64,000 bases of DNA from Natrononativus amylolyticus (GTDB lineage Archaea > Halobacteriota > Halobacteria > Halobacteriales > Natrialbaceae): positions 310,001 to 374,000 of the forward strand of contig NZ_CP101458.1 of the NCBI RefSeq assembly GCF_024362525.1, in the 5' to 3' direction. Of this stretch, positions 1 through 8,194 are shown piece after piece. The notes beneath the pieces are model-generated. The model was not told the origin of the DNA and ran no database searches. It saw only the letters and a program-made list of their open reading frames with translations. A program made the translations under genes and the position numbers. Each line of letters starts with the position of its first letter. Position 1 is the first letter of the stretch.

Positions 1-9
1 CGGGTACAT
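1..9 (-). CDS. Start of next gene in the molybdenum hydroxylase operon (partial)
   Basis: A minus-strand ATG at 9-7 overlaps the TGA stop (11-9) of the 2Fe-2S subunit gene in an ATGA arrangement, so a translationally coupled gene very likely begins here and runs off the left edge. Only three codons are visible. By context it would be another subunit of the same hydroxylase (medium FAD or large Mo subunit), but that is inference. Confidence 0.4.
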
Positions 10-494
10 CAGCGGTCCTCCTCGGCCCGGCTCGCGGCCGTCTCGACGGCGTCGACGACGTTCTGGTAGCCGGTGCACCGACAGCGGTTGCCCTTCAGTC
101 CCGCGCGAATCTCGTCTCTGGTGGGAGCGGAGTCGTCCGCGAGCAGCTGGGCGGTCGTCATCACCATTCCGGGGGTGCAGTAGCCACACTGCAGGCCGTG
201 TTCGGCGTGAAAGCTCTCCTGGATCGGATGGAGGGCGTCCTCGGGACCGCCCTCGAGTCCCTCGACCGTCGTGATCTCGGCGCCGTCGGCCTGCACCGCG
301 AGGAGCGCGCAGGATTTGACCGCGTCGCCGTCGACGTGGACCGTACACGCCCCGCAGGCGCTCGTCTCGCAGCCGACCTTCGGCCCCGTGTAGCCGAGTT
401 CGTCCCGGAGCGCGTGAATCAGCAGCGTTCGTGACTCGACGGTGAGCCGTTCGTCCGTCCCGTTGACCGTGAGTGTGATGTCGTGCTCGCCCAT
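9..494 (-). CDS. Molybdenum hydroxylase (CO/xanthine dehydrogenase-type) 2Fe-2S small subunit
   Basis: This 161-residue protein is the usual length for CoxS/XdhA small subunits, which pass electrons between the molybdopterin and FAD subunits. The N-terminal plant-type ferredoxin domain has the motif GCETSACGACTVHVDG. The C-terminal domain carries the second cluster ligands CGYCTPGMV and NRCRCTGYQ. I chose the ATG at 494 (MGEHDITLTV) because the long upstream extension is low-complexity shadow sequence. The gene lies downstream of xdhC on the same strand, and its stop overlaps the next start at position 9, so this is the left part of a hydroxylase operon. The substrate cannot be told from this subunit. 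Confidence 0.93.
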   Translation of the reverse strand: MGEHDITLTVNGTDERLTVESRTLLIHALRDELGYTGPKVGCETSACGACTVHVDGDAVKSCALLAVQADGAEITTVEGLEGGPEDALHPIQESFHAEHGLQCGYCTPGMVMTTAQLLADDSAPTRDEIRAGLKGNRCRCTGYQNVVDAVETAASRAEEDR

Positions 495-631
495 GACTGG
501 TCCGGCGGGGCCGACCTCGAGTCCCGCGACGTCGGTCGGGTCACCGACTCGAGCGGCCCCGCGCGTTCGTGGTGGCACACAGCCGCCAGCCACATGAGCG
601 TTCGGTAGCCGGCAGCCTCGAGCGGGCGACC

Positions 632-1810
632 TCAGCCGGACAGGTCGTCCGGCCTCGGCCGGTCGTGAATCGGCCCGCCGCGGTCGCGCAGGTGGCCCGG
701 CCGCCGGTCGCGCGAAACAGCGAGGAGTTCGGCGACGACGCTCTGGGCGATCCCCGCGGGCGTCCCCAGCCCCAGGTCGAGCCCGATCGGCGCGTAGATG
801 CGCTCGAGGTCGCCTTCGCTCACCGGGCGGCCGTCGGCCGCGAGCTCCGCGCGCAGTTCCTCGAAGCGTTTTCGCGGCCCCATGATCCCGACGTAGGGGG
901 CGGGGGAATCGAGCAGCGTCTCGAGGACGAGCCGGTCGTCGACGAAGTTGTGGGTCATCACGACGGCGTGGGTCCGCTCGTCGATCGCCACGGCGTCCTG
1001 GAGATCCCGCGGCGACGTCGTCACGGTCCGATCCGCCCCGGGGAACCGCCCCTCGAGGTCGACGGCACCCCGGAACCCGACGACGACGACCCGGAAGTCC
1101 GCACGCGAGGCGAGGTCGACGACCGGCGCGACGTCGGGGCCGCTTCCGAACACCAGACACGTCGGCGGCGCGGGGATGGCCTCGACGAACACGTCGAGTC
1201 GCCGTCCCCCGACGGAGAGTTCGACCACGCCGGAGCGACCTTCGCTCGTCATCTCGCCCGCCGGTCCGGAGACGGCAGCCGTCGGCCAGCCCGTCGCTGT
1301 CACGTCAGTTCCGGGCGTTTCGAACAGTCCCTCGTCCGGCAGGTAGTAGGCCCTGTCTCCGCGCTCGAGCGGTCCCTCGGCGGCGAGCACCGTACAGACG
1401 GCCACGTCCCGGCGGGTTCGAACCGGCTCGACGGCCCGCCGGTAGTGCGCCTCGAGGGGCTCGAGGAGGACGGTGACGACGCCGTTGCAGCCGAGACCGA
1501 GCCCCCAGACGCCGTCTTCGGCGGTGAGATCGTAGGTTTCGATGCGAGGGGCGCCGGTCGCCCGCACGCGCGCCGTCGCCCGGCGGAGGTCGTCCTCGAG
1601 ACAGCCAGCCGTGATCGCGCCGATCCCGTCGCCGCCGGCTTCGAACAGCGCCTTCGCGCCGGGGCGTCGGTAGGCGGCGCCCTCGACGGCGACGACGGTT
1701 GCGACGACGTCGGGTGGCCCCGTGGCGTCGGCCGCGTCGGCCGAGTCGAGCCGGTCGCCGATCCGCTCGAGCAGCGCCGTCTCCGGGAGTGGGTGGTTGT
1801 CGTGGGACAT
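632..1810 (-). CDS. XdhC/CoxI family molybdenum cofactor maturation protein
   Basis: This 392-residue protein has the two-part XdhC/CoxI layout. An N-terminal XdhC_CoxI domain contains the glycine-rich segments AAYRRPGAKALF and GCLEDDLRRA with the LGLGCNGVV motif. A C-terminal Rossmann domain begins near TCLVFGSGPDVAPVV and ends with the conserved YAPIGLDLG and TPAGIAQSV segments. The family delivers sulfurated Mo cofactor to xanthine/CO dehydrogenase-type enzymes. I chose the ATG at 1810 (MSHDNHPLPE). It diverges from the MocA-like gene across 69 bp and precedes the 2Fe-2S subunit gene, which fits a maturation role. Confidence 0.9.
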   Translation of the reverse strand: MSHDNHPLPETALLERIGDRLDSADAADATGPPDVVATVVAVEGAAYRRPGAKALFEAGGDGIGAITAGCLEDDLRRATARVRATGAPRIETYDLTAEDGVWGLGLGCNGVVTVLLEPLEAHYRRAVEPVRTRRDVAVCTVLAAEGPLERGDRAYYLPDEGLFETPGTDVTATGWPTAAVSGPAGEMTSEGRSGVVELSVGGRRLDVFVEAIPAPPTCLVFGSGPDVAPVVDLASRADFRVVVVGFRGAVDLEGRFPGADRTVTTSPRDLQDAVAIDERTHAVVMTHNFVDDRLVLETLLDSPAPYVGIMGPRKRFEELRAELAADGRPVSEGDLERIYAPIGLDLGLGTPAGIAQSVVAELLAVSRDRRPGHLRDRGGPIHDRPRPDDLSG

Positions 1811-1879
1811 CGTGTCGTCGTGCCGTGTCTCGGCGATCTTCGATGTACCCTTGTGGCTGGCCCCACTAAGAGGATCCGA

Positions 1880-2515
1880 ATGCAGCCGTCCCGGCAGCTT
1901 CCCGTCGTCGCGTTCGACGCCCCTCGAAACGACGACCCTCGAGAGACGACGGTCGCCGCGGTGGTGCTCGCCGGCGGCACCAGTTCGCGCTTCGGCGCCG
2001 AGAACAAGTTGCTCGCCGAGGTCGACGGCGACCCCCTCGTTCGACGCGCCGTCCGATCGGTGCTCGCAGCGAGCGTCGACTCGGTGGTCGTCGCTCTCGA
2101 CTACGACGCCGACGCGGTGCGGAGCGCGCTCGCCGATCTGCCGGTTACGACGGCGGAGAACGACCGCGAGGCGACCGAACAGTCCGCCTCGCTCGGGACG
2201 GGCGTCGCCGCCGCTCGCAGCGGCGCTCCCGACGCGCTCGTGGTCGCCCTCGGGGACATGCCGTTCGTCTCGCCGGAAACGATCGACGCGCTCGCCGCAG
2301 CTCACGCGGCGGGCGTCGGCGATGCGCTCGCGGCGGCCCACCGGGGCCTCAGAGGGAACCCGGTGCTGTTCGACCGGCGCTACTTTGACGCCCTCGAGTC
2401 CCTCGAGGGCGACCACGGCGCCAGGCGGCTCCTGCTCGAGGGCGACTCGAGCGCGCTCGTCGCTGTCCCCGATCCCGGTGTGCTGTCGGACGTAGACCAC
2501 CCGACGGACCTCTAG
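1880..2515 (+). CDS. MocA-like molybdenum cofactor nucleotidyltransferase
   Basis: This 211-residue GT-A-fold NTP transferase has the signature VLAGGTSSRFGAENKLL, where the nucleotide and metal are bound. It also has the GDMPFVSPETI metal-binding motif and the RGLRGNPVLF segment typical of MocA/MobA-like enzymes acting on molybdopterin. MocA makes the cytidine dinucleotide form of the cofactor used by xanthine/CO dehydrogenases, and this neighbourhood agrees. The ATG at 1880 leaves a 34-residue N-terminal extension before the fold; a later start cannot be excluded. It diverges from xdhC. The specificity (CTP or GTP) is inferred from context only. Confidence 0.87.
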   Translation: MQPSRQLPVVAFDAPRNDDPRETTVAAVVLAGGTSSRFGAENKLLAEVDGDPLVRRAVRSVLAASVDSVVVALDYDADAVRSALADLPVTTAENDREATEQSASLGTGVAAARSGAPDALVVALGDMPFVSPETIDALAAAHAAGVGDALAAAHRGLRGNPVLFDRRYFDALESLEGDHGARRLLLEGDSSALVAVPDPGVLSDVDHPTDL

Positions 2516-2756
2516 ATCGACCGCGGCGTCGGACCGACTGATCGGCTCCGGTCTGCTTCCCGTCCGCCCCGGTGGTCGAATCCCTTGAATATAAAATTGA
2601 TGATATGACTAATCGCTATCTCTACGTGTACTTTCCAGAGATCCGCCATTGGAGCGCCTACTGCGGGACCTTGTCCGTTATAGATAGTACGTACACATGT
2701 ATATATTCGGGGAGTAAGCACTGTATTTATAACTCTGGGGACGGTGAAAATCGACG
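2516..2756. promoter_or_regulatory. AT-rich intergenic region with TATA box at 2724-2731
   Basis: A 241-bp stretch without a gene between the mocA-like stop and the lipoprotein start. It is conspicuously AT-rich from about 2580. The element TTTATA at about 2724-2731 lies 27-28 nt before the ATG at 2757, which fits a leaderless transcript. I see no supported ORF here. Confidence 0.6.
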
Positions 2757-4007
2757 ATGGCCGACGACCGACCCGACGCCCCAGAGCGGGCCGGGTCACG
2801 ACTGGACCTCCGTTCTACGAGACGCGGATTTCTCGCCGTAACGACCGCAACGATGGCGGTTACTGCCGGGTGTGGAGACGACGGCCCCGGTGGTGGTGAC
2901 GCGAACGTCGCGGAACCCGAGCGACGCGACGAAAACGACTCCGACGACGAGTCCGACGCGACGAACGAGAGTACCGAGGAGACGGAGGAGTTGACGGATG
3001 ACGCGGGAGACGAGTCGGCCACCGAGTCCGACGACGCGGCCGGCGAGAGTGACGAACGGGCGTCCGATGACGGGGACGACGAATCGCCTACGGAGGGCGA
3101 CGAGTCGGCGGGCGATGGAGGCGACTCCGACGACGCCGAGTCGGACCACGAGGGAGACGACGACGGGAGCGGCGACGACGAAGATGGCGGCGACGGATCG
3201 TCGGACGGTGACGCCGACGATGACGCTGACGACGGTAACGCAGACGACGGCGACGCTGACGACGGTGACGCCGACGATGATGACGCCGACGAAGACGAGC
3301 CCGGAACGGATGACGCGTCGGAAGACGACGGCGAAGACGAGGGGGATCGCGAGAGCGAAGACGATGGGAACGCCGACACGGACGAGGAGGGTGAGGATGA
3401 AAGTGGTGACGAGGAGAGCGAAGATGACGAAGACGACGAACCGCCGTTCGAGCATCCCTCCGCCACGAACATGGACCACTCACCGATTCTCGGGCCTGAC
3501 CCGGAAGACGCCCCGGCGACGATACTCATGTACGACGACCCGTCGTGTCCGGCCTGTGCGTACTTCGAGGCGGAGATCTTCCCCGACCTCGAGCCGTACG
3601 TCGACGCGGGCGACCTCTCGGTCGTCTGGCGCGGTATTCCGGTGATCGAAGACTGGGCGGAGGGCGCACTGCAGGCGATGTGGGCGACCTACGAGCGCGA
3701 CGTCGACGCCTTCTGGGCGCTTCGGGACCACCTCTTTGCGATCCAGGACTCGATCGCCAGCGGCGAGGAGGCCATCGACGAGGCCGTCTCGTACCTCGAG
3801 GCCGAAACCGCCGTCGACGCCGACGGCGTTCGAGCCGACGCCGAGGGGGGTCGGTTCACCGACCGTCTCGCGAACGACGAGGACGCCGCGGCTCGCGCGG
3901 GCCTCGACGCGACGCCGTACTTCTTCCTCTTTCGGGACGGCGAGTTCCGCACGGAGATCCGCGGGGCACAGGACGCCCGCGTCTTTACGAGCACACTCGA
4001 GCTGTGA
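2757..4007 (+). CDS. DsbA/thioredoxin-fold lipoprotein with long acidic linker (paralogue 1)
   Basis: This 416-residue exported lipoprotein has a Tat signal (STRRGFLAV) followed by a lipobox ending in AGC. About 170 residues of almost pure Asp/Glu/Ser/Gly linker follow, then a C-terminal DsbA-like thioredoxin fold. The redox motif is C264-P-A-C267, and the conserved cis-Pro region is ATPYFFLF. It should act on the outer face of the membrane as a thiol oxidase, reductase or isomerase. The linker probably spaces the domain from the membrane. The TATA box places transcription start at the ATG. The thioredoxin domain is nearly identical at DNA level to that of the gene at 4810-5658, and a membrane protein lies between them. 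Confidence 0.88.
   Translation: MADDRPDAPERAGSRLDLRSTRRGFLAVTTATMAVTAGCGDDGPGGGDANVAEPERRDENDSDDESDATNESTEETEELTDDAGDESATESDDAAGESDERASDDGDDESPTEGDESAGDGGDSDDAESDHEGDDDGSGDDEDGGDGSSDGDADDDADDGNADDGDADDGDADDDDADEDEPGTDDASEDDGEDEGDRESEDDGNADTDEEGEDESGDEESEDDEDDEPPFEHPSATNMDHSPILGPDPEDAPATILMYDDPSCPACAYFEAEIFPDLEPYVDAGDLSVVWRGIPVIEDWAEGALQAMWATYERDVDAFWALRDHLFAIQDSIASGEEAIDEAVSYLEAETAVDADGVRADAEGGRFTDRLANDEDAAARAGLDATPYFFLFRDGEFRTEIRGAQDARVFTSTLEL
3210..3299 (+). repeat. Tandem 15-bp degenerate repeat encoding DADDG units
   Basis: Inside the acidic linker the DNA runs as repeated GACGCCGACGACGGT-like units, encoding DADDG with variations. This low-complexity tract could expand or contract by slippage. 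It differs strongly between the two lipoprotein paralogues. Confidence 0.6.
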
Positions 4008-4014
4008 CGTACAC

Positions 4015-4119
4015 ATGACACGAACGAACACGACGGACGCCGAATCGACTGCAACCGACGCCGAAACCGACGAGGCGGGATCGACGCTCCGCCGGGGGGT
4101 AACGAATGCGTCGCTATAG
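4015..4119 (+). CDS. Possible small 34-residue ORF upstream of the membrane protein
   Basis: An ATG seven bases after the lipoprotein stop opens a 34-residue frame rich in Thr, Asp and Glu. It ends 14 nt inside the next gene. Its composition is haloarchaeal-like and the overlap would allow translational coupling to the membrane protein at 4106. There is no recognisable domain, so it may simply be a leader or chance frame. Confidence 0.25.
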   Translation: MTRTNTTDAESTATDAETDEAGSTLRRGVTNASL

Positions 4120-4705
4120 CGGCTGGTTTCCGACCCGCCGGGACGACGTCCGCCTGGTCGGCTGGACCCTTCGTCGCGTCTTTTCGGGGCCGCTGTACGC
4201 GGCGATTGCGATCCTGGCCGCGTTCAGTTCGCTGCTGGTCATCGTCGTCGCCCAGAACCTCGCGCTGGTCCGCGACCTCGTGATATTCGGCCCGCTACCG
4301 CTCGAGAACCGGCTCGAGATCCTCCTCTACCTGTTCCCGTTCGTCGGAACCGGAATAGAACCCACGGCGGGGGTCGGCATGGTTGCGACGAGCGCCCTCG
4401 TCGGCGTCAACGTCGCGATTCTCGCCTACCACGTGAACGAACACGGCCTCTCGCTCGCTCACGGCTCCGGGAGCGTCACGGGCGTCGTTCTCGGAACGAT
4501 GGGGGCCGGCTGTGCGGCCTGCGGTGCGGCCGTCGCGAGCGCCATCCTCGGCCTCGTGGGTGCGGGCGGTCTGATCGCACTCCTCCCGTTCGGCGGCCTC
4601 GAGTTCGTGCTGGCGGCTGTCGTCTTCGTTCCCCTTTCGACGTTCTGGCTCGTCAAGGGAATCCACTACGGCGAGGCGGAGGCGTGTCCGATCGAACTCT
4701 CCTGA
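4106..4705 (+). CDS. Multi-spanning membrane protein with an intramembrane CxxC motif
   Basis: This 199-residue protein has about five hydrophobic segments. The third and fourth flank the motif GAGCAACGAAVASAILG, with two cysteines spaced CAAC in a membrane-embedded position. I do not recognise an experimentally defined family. The membrane CxxC and its position between two DsbA-like lipoproteins suggest that it exchanges electrons with them, by analogy with CcdA/DsbD- or DsbB-type partners; this is inference. It starts about 100 bp after the first lipoprotein, probably co-transcribed. The C-terminus ends with a short Cys-containing tail (EACPIELS). Confidence 0.75.
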   Translation: MRRYSGWFPTRRDDVRLVGWTLRRVFSGPLYAAIAILAAFSSLLVIVVAQNLALVRDLVIFGPLPLENRLEILLYLFPFVGTGIEPTAGVGMVATSALVGVNVAILAYHVNEHGLSLAHGSGSVTGVVLGTMGAGCAACGAAVASAILGLVGAGGLIALLPFGGLEFVLAAVVFVPLSTFWLVKGIHYGEAEACPIELS

Positions 4706-4778
4706 CCGATCTGGAGGGGGATTAATAGACTATTACCATATAATTTCTTCACTAGTATTTTGAACTAAAATCGCGCCG

Positions 4779-4786
4779 CTTATATC
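4779..4786 (+). promoter_or_regulatory. TATA box of the second DsbA-like lipoprotein gene
   Basis: The element CTTATATC sits about 27 nt before GTG 4807/ATG 4810, in a 100-bp AT-rich spacer. It predicts a leaderless transcript and separates this gene's expression from the upstream pair. Confidence 0.6.
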
Positions 4787-4809
4787 GGTGGGCTCGATTC
4801 GATGCGGTG

Positions 4810-5658
4810 ATGGACGACCGCACGCCCGGCGAACGGGCCGGAAGGACCCGAGCCGTACACAGACGCAGCGTTCTCGCAGCTGGCGTTGCAACGGTTGCAG
4901 CGCTCGCCGGCTGTGCGGACGAGGGTCCGGCCGACGAGGGCGACTCGAACGCAGCCGATCCCGCAGACGACGAGGCACAAGGCGCCGACGACGAAACGCA
5001 GAACGCCGACGAGCCGAGCGACGGCGGTGACGACGAGGATAAAACCGGTGAGGAGGGCGACCCCGGCAACGAGGACGAGTCAACGGACGAAGACTCGGCG
5101 CTCGAGCATCCATCCGCCAGGAACATGGACCACTCGCCGGTTCTCGGACCCGACCTCGAGGAGGGGGCGACGATACTCATGTACGACGACCCGTCGTGTC
5201 CGGCCTGTGCGTACTTCGAGGCGGAGATCTTCCCCGACCTCGAGTCGTACGTCGACGCGGGCGACCTCTCGGTCGTCTGGCGCGGCGTCCCGGTGATCGA
5301 AGAGTGGTCCGACGCGTCGCTTCAGGCGCTGTGGGCGACCTACGAGCGCGACGTCGACGCCTTCTGGGCGCTCCGGGACCACCTCTTTGCGATCCAGGAC
5401 TCGATCGCCAGCGGCGAGGAGGCCATCGACGAGGCCGTCTCGTACCTCGAGGCCGAAACCGCCGTCGACGCCGCCGACGTCCGCTCGGAGGCGGAGAGCG
5501 GCGAGTACAGCACGCGCATCAACCGGGACACCGACGCCGCGGCTCGCGCGGGCCTCGACGCGACGCCGTACTTCTTCCTCTTTCGGGACGGCGAGTTCCG
5601 CACGGAGATCCGCGGCGCGGAGGACGCTCGCGTCTTTACGAACGCGCTCGAGCTCTGA
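4810..5658 (+). CDS. DsbA/thioredoxin-fold lipoprotein (paralogue 2)
   Basis: This 282-residue paralogue of the protein at 2757-4007 has the same plan: Tat signal (HRRSVLAAG), lipobox LAGC, a shorter acidic linker of about 60 residues, and a DsbA-like domain with the CPAC redox motif. The predicted role is extracytoplasmic thiol chemistry. ATG 4810 is preferred; GTG 4807 is in frame three bases upstream. The thioredoxin part matches paralogue 1 in long stretches including synonymous sites, whereas the linkers are unrelated in length and sequence. This points to recent duplication or gene conversion confined to the catalytic domain. Confidence 0.88.
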   Translation: MDDRTPGERAGRTRAVHRRSVLAAGVATVAALAGCADEGPADEGDSNAADPADDEAQGADDETQNADEPSDGGDDEDKTGEEGDPGNEDESTDEDSALEHPSARNMDHSPVLGPDLEEGATILMYDDPSCPACAYFEAEIFPDLESYVDAGDLSVVWRGVPVIEEWSDASLQALWATYERDVDAFWALRDHLFAIQDSIASGEEAIDEAVSYLEAETAVDAADVRSEAESGEYSTRINRDTDAAARAGLDATPYFFLFRDGEFRTEIRGAEDARVFTNALEL

Positions 5659-5768
5659 GGTGCGCCGAGAGCCACCAACGTATCCGATCGTCTGACTTTC
5701 TTCGCGAGTTTTATCACTCACTGGCACTATCTGGTGGCTGGAATGGTAGCCGAGAGGAGGAATTTCCC

Positions 5769-6341
5769 GTGAGTGAACCGTCCGACGTCCTCGTCGTCGA
5801 CGACGAGAACCGACTCGCAGACCTGTTCGCTGCGTGGCTGTCCTCGGAGTGGACCGTCACCACCGCCTACGACGGCGAAGAGGCCCTCGAGGAGATCACC
5901 GACACCGTGCAGGTCGTCCTGCTCGACCGGCGGATGCCGGGGCTTTCAGGCGACGAGGTCCTTCGATCGATTCGAGCGGACGGATACGACTGTCGCGTCG
6001 TCATGGTCACCGCCGTCGACCCGGATTTCGACATCATCGAGATGGGATTCGACGATTATCTTGTCAAACCGATCGCGAAACAGGAACTCCTCGAGACCGT
6101 CGAGCACGTCGTGGCTCGCGGCGAGTACGAGCGTGCCGTCCAGCGGTACTACGCGCTCGTCTCGAAGAAGGGGCTCCTCGAGTCCGAAAAGTCCGACCGC
6201 GAACTCGCCGAGAACGAAGAGTACCGGGAACTGTGCGCGCGAGTCGACGAACTCGAAGCCCAGGTCGACGACCGCCTCTCGGAACTCTCCTCTCACGCGG
6301 AGTTCGTCGCCGCGTTCGAAGACCTCCGGTCGCGGAACTGA
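5769..6341 (+). CDS. Response regulator with HalX domain
   Basis: This 190-residue protein has an N-terminal receiver domain: acidic pair D11-D12, phosphoacceptor D53 in VVLLDRRMPG, and the conserved Lys in DDYLVKPI. A C-terminal helical HalX domain of about 70 residues follows, rich in Glu and Lys with heptad-like spacing. HalX regulators are common haloarchaeal receivers without a known DNA-binding domain. The GTG at 5769 is chosen because a strong Shine-Dalgarno sequence, GAGGAGGA (about 5753-5760), lies eight bases upstream. That is unusual here, where most starts look leaderless. No histidine kinase is adjacent. Confidence 0.9.
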   Translation: MSEPSDVLVVDDENRLADLFAAWLSSEWTVTTAYDGEEALEEITDTVQVVLLDRRMPGLSGDEVLRSIRADGYDCRVVMVTAVDPDFDIIEMGFDDYLVKPIAKQELLETVEHVVARGEYERAVQRYYALVSKKGLLESEKSDRELAENEEYRELCARVDELEAQVDDRLSELSSHAEFVAAFEDLRSRN

Positions 6342-6461
6342 CCGTCGAACTCCGGTTCGCTCTTATCACCCCCTTAACCCGGCTAATGCAGGCCCGGTCG
6401 AAACCGTCGTGGGCCTTACCCAGCGAATAAGGATATGTGAACGGACGCATTCTTTGAGCAA

Positions 6462-6560
6462 ATGACGGAACCGTACATCGTGACGACAGATGGGACTGGG
6501 GCAGTTCGTCTGCGGGTCGGCTCGGGATCGCCTCTCGACCCGGGGGGTGTGTCTCGATGA
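6462..6560 (+). CDS. Small 32-residue ORF coupled to the phosphodiesterase-like gene
   Basis: ATG 6462 opens a 32-codon frame beginning MTEPYIVTTDG. Its TGA overlaps the next ATG (6557) in a textbook ATGA junction. No domain is recognisable. The exact overlap suggests either a real microprotein or a translated leader that couples translation to the downstream gene. The rest of 6342-6461 shows only AT-rich, promoter-like sequence. Confidence 0.4.
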   Translation: MTEPYIVTTDGTGAVRLRVGSGSPLDPGGVSR

Positions 6561-8194
6561 CGGCCGACGACTACGAACTCGACACGCTGATCATCGGGAT
6601 CGACGCCGGCTGTCTGAACGTCTTCGAGCCGCTGTCCGATGACGGCGTGATCCCCACGATCTCTGCGCTCTGTGAGGACGGCGTCGCCGCCCCGCTCGAG
6701 TCCCAGATCCCCCCGTGGACGCCGAGCGCGTGGCCGTCGATCTACACCGGCGTCAACCCCGGTAAACACGGCGCCTGCGGCTTCGTCGACTTCGACGGCT
6801 ACGACTGGTCGGTCGTCTCGGCCGACGCCGTCCAGGAGCGGTCGATGTGGTCGCTGCTCGACGAACAGGGGCTCTCGAGCGTCGTCGTCAACGTTCCGGT
6901 AACGCATCCGCCGGAAGAGATCGACGGCGCCATCGTCCCCGGGTTCATCGGCCCGGAGAACCCGACCTGTTACCCGGAGGGAACCCTCGAGGAACTGCGC
7001 GAGCAACTCGGCGAGTACCGGGTCTACCCGAGTTACACGCGAGGCGACGACTCGCTGTCGGACGACGACAAGATCACCGAGTACTGTAACCTCGTTCGAA
7101 TGCGCGGCGCGGCGTTCTCGTATCTCGTCGACAAACACCGCCCCGACTTCGGGTTCGTCCAGTTTCAGAAGACCGACACCGTCTTCCACGAGTTCGAGGG
7201 CAACTGGGACCACGTCACGCGGGTCTACGAGGAGACCGACGACCAGATCGCGAAGATCCTCGAGCGCACCAACCCGAAGCGGGTGTTCATCGTCAGCGAC
7301 CACGGGATCGGCGAGTACGGCGACTACGAGTTCCGGACCAACGAGTACCTCCGCGAACACGGCTTCGTCGAACTCACCAACAGCGGGAAGGGGATGCCCT
7401 CCTGGAACCCCATCCGCAACGACCTCCGGGAGGGGAAAGACGTCGACTCCTGGGAGCCGAGCAGAACCGAACGGCTGGCCGCCGGCGCCGCTCGCTTCGG
7501 GCTGACCGCCTCTCGCGTCCGGCGCGGCCTCGAGAAGGTGGGCCTCGCCGAACTCGTGATCCGGTACGCCCCGGAGAACGTCACGCGGACGGCGAACAAG
7601 CAGGTCGACTTCGAGAACTCGCTCGCGTACATGCGCTCGCGGACCGAACTCGGCGTCCGGATCAACCTCGAAGGGAGAGAGCCGAACGGAAAGGTCCCCC
7701 GGGCGGAGTACGACGACGTTCGGGCGGAGCTCATCGAGTGTCTCCGTGCCGCCGAGTTACCGACCGGCGAGCCGGTGTTCGACGAGGTCGCCCCGCGCGA
7801 GAAGTACTTCGAGGGACCGTTCACCGAGAAGGCGATCGACATCGTCACGATCCCGAACGACTTCAACGTCTTCCTCTCGAACCGGCTGCTCGACGGCTTC
7901 TTCGGGCCGCCGACGGAGCCCTGGAACCACAAGATGCAGGGCGTCTTCGTCGCCAGCGGCGAGGGGATCGATACGGCCGCCGACCTCACCGGCGCGACGC
8001 TGTTCGACGTCGCCCCGACCGTGTTCTCCGCGCTCGGCGTGAAGTACAGCGACCGAATGGACGGCCGCGTGCTCCCGGTCGTCGACGACGTCGGGGCGAA
8101 GGGGTACCGCGAGTACGACGAGGCGAACGACGAGGTTTCGACGCCCGAAGACGCCGTCGAGGACCGCCTCGCCGATCTCGGATACCTCGACTGA
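6557..8194 (+). CDS. Alkaline phosphatase-superfamily phosphodiesterase/nucleotide pyrophosphatase-like protein
   Basis: This 545-residue protein has a type I phosphodiesterase/nucleotide pyrophosphatase fold. The N-terminal metal site is IIGIDAGCLNVFEPL. The nucleophile region PPWTPSAWPSIYTGVNPGKHG has the Ser/Thr expected in this superfamily. The downstream metal motif VFIVSDHGIGEYGDYEF and a C-terminal DVAPTVFSALG segment follow. Members hydrolyse phosphoesters or transfer phosphate groups; archaeal relatives often sit in surface-glycan loci, but none is adjacent here. There is no signal peptide, so it is predicted cytoplasmic. The start overlaps the small ORF at 6462. Confidence 0.85.
   Translation: MTADDYELDTLIIGIDAGCLNVFEPLSDDGVIPTISALCEDGVAAPLESQIPPWTPSAWPSIYTGVNPGKHGACGFVDFDGYDWSVVSADAVQERSMWSLLDEQGLSSVVVNVPVTHPPEEIDGAIVPGFIGPENPTCYPEGTLEELREQLGEYRVYPSYTRGDDSLSDDDKITEYCNLVRMRGAAFSYLVDKHRPDFGFVQFQKTDTVFHEFEGNWDHVTRVYEETDDQIAKILERTNPKRVFIVSDHGIGEYGDYEFRTNEYLREHGFVELTNSGKGMPSWNPIRNDLREGKDVDSWEPSRTERLAAGAARFGLTASRVRRGLEKVGLAELVIRYAPENVTRTANKQVDFENSLAYMRSRTELGVRINLEGREPNGKVPRAEYDDVRAELIECLRAAELPTGEPVFDEVAPREKYFEGPFTEKAIDIVTIPNDFNVFLSNRLLDGFFGPPTEPWNHKMQGVFVASGEGIDTAADLTGATLFDVAPTVFSALGVKYSDRMDGRVLPVVDDVGAKGYREYDEANDEVSTPEDAVEDRLADLGYLD

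Noticed and set aside
3210-3299. GAC/GCC tandem repeats considered as a CRISPR array
   Set aside because: Units are 15 bp, contiguous and in frame with the acidic linker, with no spacers.
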